Both the position numbers and the translations under genes were made by a program. 64,000 bases of DNA from Flavobacterium sediminis (GTDB taxonomy: Bacteria > Bacteroidota > Bacteroidia > Flavobacteriales > Flavobacteriaceae): positions 1,178,001 through 1,242,000 of the forward strand of contig NZ_CP029463.1 in the NCBI RefSeq assembly GCF_003148385.1, written 5' to 3'. The stretch's first letter is position 1. Every line of letters starts with the position of its first letter. Under the pieces are notes generated by a model, which saw only the letters and a list, made by a program, of their open reading frames with translations, was not told the origin of the DNA and ran no database searches. Shown here in pieces: positions 7,899-16,489 of the stretch.

Positions 7899-8476
7899 TT
7901 GAAACAACTGGTATACATTTTAGGACTGAGTCTGGTAGTAACAAGCTGTAAAACAAAATCATCAATTGTAACCTCTAAAGAAGAAGCAAAATCAAAGGGA
8001 ATTTACAGCTATACTAATGCAACTTCTAAAAAAGATAAAGTTTCTGTTACTACTTCCGCTTCTTCCCAAAAAGTTATACTGCTAAAAAAACAGGAATTGC
8101 TTATGAAATTGTTGATAAAGCAATGGACTACAAAGGTGTTCGCTACCGAACAGGTGGTACTACCAAATCCGGAATGGATTGTTCCGGCTTAGTCTATACA
8201 ACTTTTAAAAGTTTTGACATAAATGTTCCGCGTACATCCGGCAGTTTAGCCTTACAAGGAAAAAAGGTCTCTAAAAGCAAAGCGCTACCCGGTGATCTGA
8301 TTTTTTTTAAGACTAACGGCAAAAGATCCATTAACCACGTGGGCATCATTACAGAAATAAACGGTAACGAAATAAAATTCATACATGCCTCCACAAGTAG
8401 CGGAGTTATTGTATCATCTACTGCTGAGCGCTATTATGCTAACACTTTTGCGCAGATTAACCGCTTAATTGAATAA
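7899..8476 (+). CDS. NlpC/P60 (C40) peptidase lipoprotein, frameshifted in this sequence
   Basis: Cell-wall endopeptidase of the NlpC/P60 family. The first frame begins at TTG 7899 with a lipoprotein signal (MKQLVYILGLSLVVTSC), and the second carries the catalytic domain: DCSGLVY (nucleophile Cys), PGDLIFF, NHVGII (His) and IHASTSSG. The two frames join perfectly if one A is added to the AAAAA run at 8068-8072, giving SSQKSYTAKKTGIAYE across the join. As written, the domain frame has its first Met at 8123, inside the conserved domain. It sits between lpxB and comEC with short gaps. A missing base in the assembly is more likely than true inactivation, because the catalytic frame shows no other damage. 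Confidence 0.85.
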
Positions 8477-8507
8477 GTTATTGTTGGTTTAAGTATATTT
8501 CAAACAT

Positions 8508-10520
8508 TTGAAATTTTTTCCTTATCCGCTAATTGTCTATACTTTAGGTATAGCTCTTGGCATTGCGCTACATCATTTTTTAAGGTTTTCATACCTTTTT
8601 ATCAGCATAGTTGTTGTACTGACATTGTGCTTGTGGCTTTATGCCTTTCTGCAAACCAAACGCCAACTTATTCCCAGTGTTCTTTTTGGCGTGAACTCGC
8701 TTATTTTAAGTCTACTACTGGGTTCAATTCTTCATACCGTTCATATCGAAAACCAATATAGGGACCACTATACTCACTATAAAGAGAATACCACACAACT
8801 CATTTCCGGCAAAATAATCAGCGAATTAAAAACTTCCGAAAAGCAGTCTAAATATCTTATTGAGATAACTTCTATAGAAGAACAAGCTACTTTTGGAAAA
8901 GCGTTATTATATATCCCTAAAGAATTAACGAAACATTTTATTCCTGACGACAAAATTGTTTTTCGTTCTCAGTTTTCTCCGTTACTTCAAAACCTGAACC
9001 CCTATCAATTCAACTATGCTGACTATCTGAGAAACAAACAGATCTATCAGGTTATCTTTCTAAAAAAACAAGCCATACTTTACATCGGGAATGACAAAGG
9101 CTTTCGTTTTTATCTCTATCGGATTAAAAGAAAATTACTTTCCGTCTTTGAAAGTTACAATTGGGAAAAACAAACCACAGCCATCATTGAAGCATTAATT
9201 TTAGGAGAACGTTTCTTATTGGATGATACGATCACTCAAAATTATCAAGATGCCGGCGTCATGCATATCTTAGCTATTTCCGGCTTACATATCGGAATCT
9301 TATATCTTATTCTACTTTTTCTGACCAATCCGCTTAAACGGCTTACATATGGTTTATTCATACAACTCTTCATCATTCTTTCATTATTATGGGGTTTTGC
9401 CTTATTAACCGGTTTTTCTCCATCAGTAAGTCGAGCTGTTACGGTATTCAGTTTAATTGCTTTAGGAAAGATACTCAATAAAACGAATGCTGTCTATAAT
9501 CTTATTGCTGCTTCTGCACTCCTATTATTGCTTTTTAATCCGAATTCCTTATTTGACATCGGGTTTCAGTTGAGCTATGCAGCAGTGCTAAGCATTGTTC
9601 TATTCAATCCTTTTTTTAAATACTTCAGATTCAGTTCCAATAAGTCTATTATCTATTTTATAGATATTATTCTGGTTTCTATATCTGCCCAAATAGGTGT
9701 ATTACCTCTTAGCATACTTTATTTCAACCAGTTTCCGATATTATTTCTACCGGCCAATATTGTTGCTATCCCTTTAGTCACCTTGGTGTTAATTTTAAGT
9801 TTAAGCTTACTTATCTGCCATTTTATGATTCCTGCGCTATCAAAATTCATTGCTGACCTGATAGAATTTTTTGTTCATTATTTAAACTTATTCATTGACC
9901 GATTAGCCCATTGGCACGATTTAACCATTCGAAATATAGCTTATACTCCACTACTCTGTTTTCTAAGCTATACCTTTATTTTTAGCTTTCTGTTCTGGCT
10001 TTACAACAAAAACTTCAAAAACTTCAGATGGGTTTTATATAGTTTATTATTTGTTCAATTAGGATATATTGGGACCTTTGTGTACCAAAACAATAAAAAA
10101 GAGCTTATTCTGTTTCACAGCTCTCATTCCGTTTTAGCACAAAGAGTCACCCCAAAGCAAACCGTCTTTTTTACAAATAATCCGGAAGAAAACCACAAAA
10201 TCATTATGGATTATAAGAAAGGTACTTTTACAGATGACATTTCGATCAAACCTCTTTCCAACACTTTCTTCATTCGTAAAAAAAGATGCTTGATCATCGA
10301 TAGTTCAGGCATTTATAATATTTCTTTAAAACCGGACATTGTGATCTTGACACAGAACCCGAAAATCAATTTAGAAAGGCTCATTAAAGATATTGATCCT
10401 CAAAAAATTATTGCAGATGGCAGTAATAATTTTTACTTCATTAAAATCTGGAAATCGACTTGCAGAAAAGAAAAAATCCCTTTTCATGCTACTGCTGAAA
10501 AGGGATTTTATAAATTTTAA
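8508..10520 (+). CDS. comEC: ComEC/Rec2-type DNA uptake channel protein, lacking a clear MBL domain
   Basis: 670-aa polytopic inner-membrane protein. The order is an N-terminal membrane/DUF4131 segment (about 1-190), then the ComEC competence core with ALILGERFLLDDTITQNYQDAGVMHILAISG (given in pieces: ALILGERF, then AGVMHILAISGLHIG near residues 240-260) and many helices to about 520. The roughly 140-residue tail does not show the HxHxDH metal motif of the metallo-beta-lactamase domain found in many ComEC proteins. It would conduct single-stranded DNA into the cytoplasm during transformation. TTG start at 8508, 31 nt after the preceding gene. A terminator hairpin is built into its last codons. 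Confidence 0.88.
   Translation: MKFFPYPLIVYTLGIALGIALHHFLRFSYLFISIVVVLTLCLWLYAFLQTKRQLIPSVLFGVNSLILSLLLGSILHTVHIENQYRDHYTHYKENTTQLISGKIISELKTSEKQSKYLIEITSIEEQATFGKALLYIPKELTKHFIPDDKIVFRSQFSPLLQNLNPYQFNYADYLRNKQIYQVIFLKKQAILYIGNDKGFRFYLYRIKRKLLSVFESYNWEKQTTAIIEALILGERFLLDDTITQNYQDAGVMHILAISGLHIGILYLILLFLTNPLKRLTYGLFIQLFIILSLLWGFALLTGFSPSVSRAVTVFSLIALGKILNKTNAVYNLIAASALLLLLFNPNSLFDIGFQLSYAAVLSIVLFNPFFKYFRFSSNKSIIYFIDIILVSISAQIGVLPLSILYFNQFPILFLPANIVAIPLVTLVLILSLSLLICHFMIPALSKFIADLIEFFVHYLNLFIDRLAHWHDLTIRNIAYTPLLCFLSYTFIFSFLFWLYNKNFKNFRWVLYSLLFVQLGYIGTFVYQNNKKELILFHSSHSVLAQRVTPKQTVFFTNNPEENHKIIMDYKKGTFTDDISIKPLSNTFFIRKKRCLIIDSSGIYNISLKPDIVILTQNPKINLERLIKDIDPQKIIADGSNNFYFIKIWKSTCRKEKIPFHATAEKGFYKF
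10473..10514. terminator. Bidirectional terminator overlapping the comEC 3' end
   Basis: Perfect 14-bp inverted repeat AAAATCCCTTTTCA / TGAAAAGGGATTTT with a 9-nt loop. It lies inside the final comEC codons and serves the convergent comEC and thioredoxin genes. Confidence 0.85.
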
Positions 10521-10526
10521 TCTTTT

Positions 10527-10994
10527 TTATTTCTTGTCCTCTATAAGACCATCGGCTACTTCGAGCCATTTAGTTGGTCCTCCAGCCACATATCCGGTAT
10601 TGCCTAACGGATTCAGGTTTACTTTTTTCCCTTCTTTCTTTTCAGGTTGTACAAACCAAATTGTAGGGTATCCTGTTACTCCGAACATTTGTTGCAAATT
10701 AAAGTTCTGCTCTCTTAAGGCTTGCTCCTGAGGTGTTCTTTTGGGATAATCCAACTCTACTAAAACCACATTTTTCTTTGCCCATTTTTTAAATTCAGGT
10801 GTTTGAAAAACTTCTTTTTGTAAACGTTTACACCAGCCGCACCAATCGGAACCAGTAAAGAACAGCATTAATGGCTTTTTAGTCTTTAACGACTCTTTTG
10901 CCGCATCTGATATATCTGTGTGCCATTCCAGTTCCTGTGCCTGTACTGACAATACACTTAAAAATAAAAATGATAATACAATAATTTTTTTCAT
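10527..10994 (-). CDS. Periplasmic thioredoxin-fold protein
   Basis: 155-aa protein with a cleavable signal peptide (MKKIIVLSFLFLSVLSVQAQ) and a thioredoxin fold carrying the redox motif WCGWC (about residues 51-55) and the cis-Pro segment GVTGYPTIWF. Likely a thiol-disulfide reductase or DUF255/thioredoxin_7-type protein acting in the periplasm. It is the last gene of a minus-strand run behind two peptide transporters, with a 49-nt gap, so it may be co-transcribed. Confidence 0.85.
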   Translation of the reverse strand: MKKIIVLSFLFLSVLSVQAQELEWHTDISDAAKESLKTKKPLMLFFTGSDWCGWCKRLQKEVFQTPEFKKWAKKNVVLVELDYPKRTPQEQALREQNFNLQQMFGVTGYPTIWFVQPEKKEGKKVNLNPLGNTGYVAGGPTKWLEVADGLIEDKK

Positions 10995-11043
10995 TTGAGT
11001 TCTTTTCTATAAAATTAACAAAAAGAGTGCCAAGTTGTGTAAC

Positions 11044-12816
11044 TTATTTTACACCGTGCATTAGTTTCTTCAAGAAAGGGTTTAATGCAATCACTAAAAG
11101 TCCTGCTATAATTGGAACGATTGTAAAAATTAAAAAGAAAGTAGACAAGCTATATTCTTTAGTTATATTTTCAATTTGCCCTCCCAAAACAGCTGCTGCC
11201 TTATTTCCGATTGCAATTGCCAAATACCACATTCCGAACATAAATGCAATCATTCTTGCCGGAACTAATTTTGAAACATAAGAAAGCCCAACAGGTGACA
11301 AACATAGTTCCCCTAACGTATGAAACAGATAAGCCAAAATAAGCCATACCATACTCACTTTCACTCCATCAATCAATCCGTACGAACCAAATGCCAACAA
11401 ACCAAATCCAACAGCCATAATAATTAATCCTAATCCGTATTTAACTGCTGCAGAGGGGTTATATTTGGAATCCCACCATTTTGAGAATACGTTAGCAAAT
11501 GCAATTATAAAAAATGAATTCAGAATAGAAAACCATGAAACTGTAATTTCTGCAACTTCAGCAGAAAATTCTCTTTTCAACATCCAAATAACAAGCCCCC
11601 ATATTCCGGCAAAACAAATTGCCAGAATTATATTTGATCCTAAAATTTTATGTTTAGTTTCTTTAGCCAATAAATATAACACCCAAGTTATGATCGCAAG
11701 CGGAACAACAGTTAATAGAGTATTAACTATGTTAAAAGTCATTTGTGCATTTCCTGTCAATACCCGATCTACACTATCTCTTGCAAACAAAACAAGTGAA
11801 GAAGCTCCTTGTTCAAAACTCATCCAGAAGAATACCGTAAAGAAAGCAAATATAATCACCGCTATCATTCTATCTCTAACTATAGTAGTATACCTTGCAA
11901 TTCTATAGATCACTAATACTAAAAACACTAATAATCCGAAAAGAACTGCTACGTATTGTCCTTCCAGACTACCTATCTGTAAAAAACCAAAAATATCAAT
12001 TCCTGCAATCTTTGATAGCGGATCATTAATTGCATAACCTAAACCAATAACAGTCGAAACAACTATTAATATCTTATCAATAAGTGTAAAAGGATTTAAC
12101 TTTTCTACCTCTTTAGAGTCAGAAGATTTCCCTTCTATCACTTCTCCATCTTCTGTTTCAACTACCGGTGTTTTAGACGGCACATCTCCTATAGTTCCAA
12201 ATAAAGGTTTAGCTAACCAGAATTGTAACGTTCCTAACAACATAAAGACACCTGCTAATCCAAAGCCCCAACTCCATCCGATTCTCTCGGCTAAATAACC
12301 ACAAAGCATCATCCCGAAGAATGCTCCGGCATTAACTCCCATATAAAAGATCGTATAGGCTCCGTCCTTTTTTTCAGGCAAATCTTTATACATTTCAGAT
12401 ATAATAGAAGTCATATTAGGCTTAAAAAAACCTGTTCCTATAACTAATAAAGCTAATCCTATATACAACATCAATTCAGTCTCTACAGCCATAGCAGCAT
12501 GCCCTAAGGTCATAATAAAGGCTCCTATTACTACAGCCCATCTATAACCTGTAACTTTATCTGCGATAATACCCCCGGCAATAGGTGTTAGATAAAGAAG
12601 CATAGCATAAGTTCCAAATAAAGCACCTGCATTTTCAGCCGACCACTCCCAACCGGGATTAGAACCAATAGCTGCTGCTGTTAAAAAATTCACCAATAGA
12701 ACTCGCATTCCGTAAAACGAAAAACGCTCCCACATTTCGGTAAAAAACAATACAAATAATCCGCTTGGATGCCCTAAAACCTTACTTTTAAAAAAGTGAC
12801 TTGTTGTTTGACTCAT
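11044..12816 (-). CDS. POT/PTR2 family proton-coupled peptide transporter (long form)
   Basis: 590-aa di/tripeptide:H+ symporter. The N-terminal family signature is EMWERFSFYGMRVLLVNFL (residues 27-45), with FFKPNMTSIISEMY and YTIFYMGVNAGAFFG in the first half and CLSPVGLSYVSKLVP in the second. Compared with its upstream paralogue it carries an inserted loop and extra helices around residues 205-300 (charged stretch with VETEDGEVIEGK), as in 14-helix bacterial POTs. It follows the shorter paralogue by 19 nt and belongs to the DPP-IV/POT operon. Confidence 0.93.
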   Translation of the reverse strand: MSQTTSHFFKSKVLGHPSGLFVLFFTEMWERFSFYGMRVLLVNFLTAAAIGSNPGWEWSAENAGALFGTYAMLLYLTPIAGGIIADKVTGYRWAVVIGAFIMTLGHAAMAVETELMLYIGLALLVIGTGFFKPNMTSIISEMYKDLPEKKDGAYTIFYMGVNAGAFFGMMLCGYLAERIGWSWGFGLAGVFMLLGTLQFWLAKPLFGTIGDVPSKTPVVETEDGEVIEGKSSDSKEVEKLNPFTLIDKILIVVSTVIGLGYAINDPLSKIAGIDIFGFLQIGSLEGQYVAVLFGLLVFLVLVIYRIARYTTIVRDRMIAVIIFAFFTVFFWMSFEQGASSLVLFARDSVDRVLTGNAQMTFNIVNTLLTVVPLAIITWVLYLLAKETKHKILGSNIILAICFAGIWGLVIWMLKREFSAEVAEITVSWFSILNSFFIIAFANVFSKWWDSKYNPSAAVKYGLGLIIMAVGFGLLAFGSYGLIDGVKVSMVWLILAYLFHTLGELCLSPVGLSYVSKLVPARMIAFMFGMWYLAIAIGNKAAAVLGGQIENITKEYSLSTFFLIFTIVPIIAGLLVIALNPFLKKLMHGVK

Positions 12817-12835
12817 GAAATTTATCGTTATATAA

Positions 12836-14194
12836 TTAACTTTCTCTTTCTTCTGCTCCGTGGGTTAAAGCTTTTAGCTTTTTAAGGAACATCAAAATTA
12901 AAGCCCCGAAAAGCATACAAAAAACAGCAATACCTGTGAATATGGTATACTCCCCTAATTCTGAAGCAGATTCTCCTAGCAAACCAGCCACTTTATTTCC
13001 AAAACCGGTCATTGCAAAATAAATCCCCATCATAATTGAGCCATATTTTGCAGGAGATAACTTAGTAATAAAAGATAATGCAACCGGAGAACAAGACAAT
13101 TCCCCTATAGTGTGAAATAAATAAGCTAATACTAACCAATACATTGCTGATGACCCTTGCGCATCATATTGTGCTGCCGCTGCTGTCATGAATAAAAACC
13201 CGAATCCCATAATCATGGTTCCTATTGCCATTTTGAATAAAGAAGAAGCTTCTTTATTTTTAATTTTTCTATTGGCCCAAAAAGATGCTACAATTGTACC
13301 GAAAATGATAATGAACAACGCATTCAAAGATTGAAACCAAGAAGCCGGAACAGTATTTCCGATTAATGGCAATGAAAAAGATAAGACTCTATCTGTTTTT
13401 TCAGAAGTATAAATATTCATTAAACCTCCAGCCTGTTCAAATGCTCCCCAAAAAACAATCACAATTAAGAAAGAAAGAAGTAAAACTATGATCCTGTCTT
13501 TTTCAATTTTTGTCAAAGGTTTATCAAAATCTTCTGAAGCCTCGTGTTTTGCCGATTTACCTAAATAATTACCTACATGTGTCAAGTTTTTTTGGCCAAG
13601 CATATAAATAATTTGTCCTAATAACATCCCGATTCCGGCTAAACCAAAGCCATAATGCCACCCGATATTTTCGCCGACATATCCGACAACCAATGATGCC
13701 AAAAAGGCGCCTACATTAATTCCTATATAAAAGATAGTAAATCCTTTGTCTCTTCTGATATCTCCTTGTCTGTAAAGTCCGCCAACCATTGTTGAAATAT
13801 TTGGCTTTAACAATCCTACACCCGCAATAATAAGTCCTAAACCACTGTAAAAAGCCCATAACTCTTCTACTGCTAAGATACCGTGTCCTAATACCAGAAG
13901 TAACCCACCTATTAAAACCGATTTTTTTTGCCCTATCAATTTATCAGCTATATATCCTCCCGGAATTGATGCTACATAAACTAGCATCGTATACCAACCA
14001 TAAAGAGAAAGTGCCTCGGCTTGTGTCCACCCTAAACCGGCATTTGGATCAGTTGTTTTAGCTACTAAATATAATACTAAAATGGCTCGCATTCCATAAT
14101 AGGAAAAACGCTCCCACATTTCCGTAAAAAACAAAACATATAGCCCTACTGGGTGTCCGAATAATTCTTTTTGATTCTTCTGTGCAATCTCCAT
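12836..14194 (-). CDS. POT/PTR2 family proton-coupled peptide transporter (short form)
   Basis: 452-aa peptide symporter with EMWERFSYYGMRAILVLYL (residues 25-43), LLKPNISTMVGGLY and FTIFYIGINVGAFLASL, and the late motif CSPVALSFITKLSP. Its ATG overlaps the stop of the upstream S9 peptidase by one base (TAATG on the minus strand), so the peptidase and transporter are translationally coupled. The second, longer POT follows. I infer that dipeptides released by the peptidase are taken up by this pair. Confidence 0.93.
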   Translation of the reverse strand: MEIAQKNQKELFGHPVGLYVLFFTEMWERFSYYGMRAILVLYLVAKTTDPNAGLGWTQAEALSLYGWYTMLVYVASIPGGYIADKLIGQKKSVLIGGLLLVLGHGILAVEELWAFYSGLGLIIAGVGLLKPNISTMVGGLYRQGDIRRDKGFTIFYIGINVGAFLASLVVGYVGENIGWHYGFGLAGIGMLLGQIIYMLGQKNLTHVGNYLGKSAKHEASEDFDKPLTKIEKDRIIVLLLSFLIVIVFWGAFEQAGGLMNIYTSEKTDRVLSFSLPLIGNTVPASWFQSLNALFIIIFGTIVASFWANRKIKNKEASSLFKMAIGTMIMGFGFLFMTAAAAQYDAQGSSAMYWLVLAYLFHTIGELSCSPVALSFITKLSPAKYGSIMMGIYFAMTGFGNKVAGLLGESASELGEYTIFTGIAVFCMLFGALILMFLKKLKALTHGAEERES

Positions 14195-16365
14195 TATAAT
14201 TTCTCTTTTATAAAGTTGGTCATTTTAGTATACAGCTGAAGGCGGGTTTTACCTCCGTAGATTCCATGATTTTTATCCGGATAGATTGCCCAGTCAAATT
14301 GTTTGTTAGCCTGAACCAAAGCTTCTATCATTTTCATAGAATTTTGAACATGTACGTTATCATCTGCTGTTCCGTGAATTAACAAAAAGTTTCCTTGCAA
14401 CTTTTGTACATGTGTTATAGGCGAGTTGTTATCATAGCCTCCCGGATTTTCCTGAGGCGTTTGCATGTAACGCTCTGTATAAATACTGTCATAATATCTC
14501 CAACTTGTTACCGGAGCTACTGCAATAGCTGTCTTAAACACATCTGCTCCCTGGAAAATACAGTTTGAAGCCATAAAGCCTCCGTAACTCCATCCGAAAA
14601 TACCAATTCGGGTAGCATCTACATAAGGGTATTTCCCAATCACTTTTGCCGCATCAATTTGATCTTCTACTTCATATTTTCCCAATTCCTTATAGGTACA
14701 TTTTTTAAATTCTGCTCCTTTGAAACCTGTTCCTCTACCGTCAACACAGACTACAAGATAGCCTTGTTGTGCCAACATCATAAACCAGTAATCATTGATA
14801 TTGTTCCAGTTATTGGCTACTTGTTGAGAACCGGGGCCTGAATATTGATACATGAAAACCGGATATTTTTTAGATACATCAAAATTTTTCGGTTTAATGA
14901 TCCAGGCATTTAGTTCATGCCCCTTTTCTGTAGTAAGTGTAAAAAATTCTTTAGGGGCCACATCGTATTGAGCCAATTTTGCTTCCAATATTTTATTTTC
15001 AACTATTGTCTTTAACACTTTTCCGTCCTTAGAATTGTTCAAGGTATAAACCGGTGCTGTTGTGGCATTGGAAAAACTATTGATATAATACTGGAAATTA
15101 GGACTGAAAGTAGCCTCATTTGTTCCGGTTTGCTCTGACAATCTTATTTTGCCTTTACCATTTATTTTTACAGCATAAATATCACGGTTAATAGATCCGT
15201 TCTCTACCGATTGATAGTATACTGTTTTATTTTTTTCATCATAACCATAGTAAGCTGTTACTTCCCAATTTCCGTTAGTTACTTGTTTTTTCAACTTCCC
15301 GCTCTTATCGTAATGGTAAATATGATTGTATCCGCTTTGCTCGGAAGTCCAGATAAAACTATTATCACTTAAGAATGTCAGATTATCTGTAACATCAACA
15401 TAAGCCTTGTCTTTTTCGTTTAAAACCACTTTAGCGATTGCAGTTGTACCATCAATAAACAACAAGTCTAAATTATTCTGATGTCGGTTTAAAACCTGAG
15501 CACTCAAAATATTTGAGTCCTTAGTCCAATCAATCCTAGCGATGTAAAAATCATTATAATTACTTAAATCAACGGTTTTTGTTTTATTTGATCTTGCATC
15601 AAAAACATGCAAAGAAACTTCAGAGTTTTTCTCACCGGCTTTCGGATATTTGAACACTTCCTGTGTCGGATATAATCCTTGATTGTAAATGTCCATTGAA
15701 AATTCCGGAACCTGAGATTCATCAAAACGGATGTAAGCCAGTTTATCTCCGGAAGCATTCCAGTCAAAGGCTCTCACAAAAGCAAATTCTTCTTCATAAA
15801 CCCAGTCTGTAATACCGTTAATGATATGGTTCTTTTTACCGTCAGTTGTAATTTGTTCTTCAACTCCGGAAAGCAGGTCTTTTATGTATAAATTATTCTG
15901 GAAAGCAAATGCTACCTTAGTACCATCAGGGGAGAAAGTTGGTTCCTGAACCTCTTTGTTTGTTAATTTTTGTATTTTTTGGGTCGCGATATCTAATACA
16001 AAATATTCAGCAGTAAAAGAATGTCTGAAAATAGGTTTTGAATTAGTCGCAATAAGGATTTTTCCTTCTTTTTCATCAAAAGTATATGAGTCTACATATT
16101 GAATTTCAGTAAAATTCTTGGTATCGAAAAGTGTTTTTACTTTATCCAGAGTCTGAAAGTCATACAAGTCGATCTGCATGGTACGAGTACTTCTATCAAA
16201 ATTTAATACGGTATATTGGTTCGTATTTTTCATAGCATGTAACTCATCCATTCCTTTAGTCCTAAAAGCACCCGACCAGATCTCTTCCAGCGATAACTTT
16301 TGTTGGGCAACTAATGAAACTGAACTACATAAGAATAATAACGTTATAAATTTTATTGTCTTCAT
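14194..16365 (-). CDS. S9 family prolyl oligopeptidase, dipeptidyl peptidase IV-like
   Basis: 723-aa serine peptidase with a signal peptide (MKTIKFITLLFLCSSVSLVAQQ), a beta-propeller (DPP-IV N domain) to about residue 460 and an alpha/beta hydrolase domain. Catalytic Ser593 lies in GWSYGGF, Asp in HGTADDNVH, His in DKNHGIYGG; the EEFAF pair typical of DPP-IV substrate N-terminus binding is visible (YEEEFAFVRAF). It should release X-Pro dipeptides in the periplasm. The start at 16365 was chosen because the signal peptide begins there; 16392 would add nine residues. First gene of the peptide operon. Confidence 0.92.
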   Translation of the reverse strand: MKTIKFITLLFLCSSVSLVAQQKLSLEEIWSGAFRTKGMDELHAMKNTNQYTVLNFDRSTRTMQIDLYDFQTLDKVKTLFDTKNFTEIQYVDSYTFDEKEGKILIATNSKPIFRHSFTAEYFVLDIATQKIQKLTNKEVQEPTFSPDGTKVAFAFQNNLYIKDLLSGVEEQITTDGKKNHIINGITDWVYEEEFAFVRAFDWNASGDKLAYIRFDESQVPEFSMDIYNQGLYPTQEVFKYPKAGEKNSEVSLHVFDARSNKTKTVDLSNYNDFYIARIDWTKDSNILSAQVLNRHQNNLDLLFIDGTTAIAKVVLNEKDKAYVDVTDNLTFLSDNSFIWTSEQSGYNHIYHYDKSGKLKKQVTNGNWEVTAYYGYDEKNKTVYYQSVENGSINRDIYAVKINGKGKIRLSEQTGTNEATFSPNFQYYINSFSNATTAPVYTLNNSKDGKVLKTIVENKILEAKLAQYDVAPKEFFTLTTEKGHELNAWIIKPKNFDVSKKYPVFMYQYSGPGSQQVANNWNNINDYWFMMLAQQGYLVVCVDGRGTGFKGAEFKKCTYKELGKYEVEDQIDAAKVIGKYPYVDATRIGIFGWSYGGFMASNCIFQGADVFKTAIAVAPVTSWRYYDSIYTERYMQTPQENPGGYDNNSPITHVQKLQGNFLLIHGTADDNVHVQNSMKMIEALVQANKQFDWAIYPDKNHGIYGGKTRLQLYTKMTNFIKEKL

Positions 16366-16489
16366 TTTATAAAATATGTAAAAAACCCCCAATTTTAGTG
16401 AAAATATATGAGACAGCCATAAATTTTAACCTATTTTAATCAAACAAATAATTTTTTTTTAACTTTAAAACATATTTTTTTTACAATAA

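Noticed and set aside
7899..8476. Two separate genes instead of one NlpC/P60 gene
   Set aside because: The first frame has only a signal peptide and linker, the second lacks any signal, and one added base joins them within a homopolymer.
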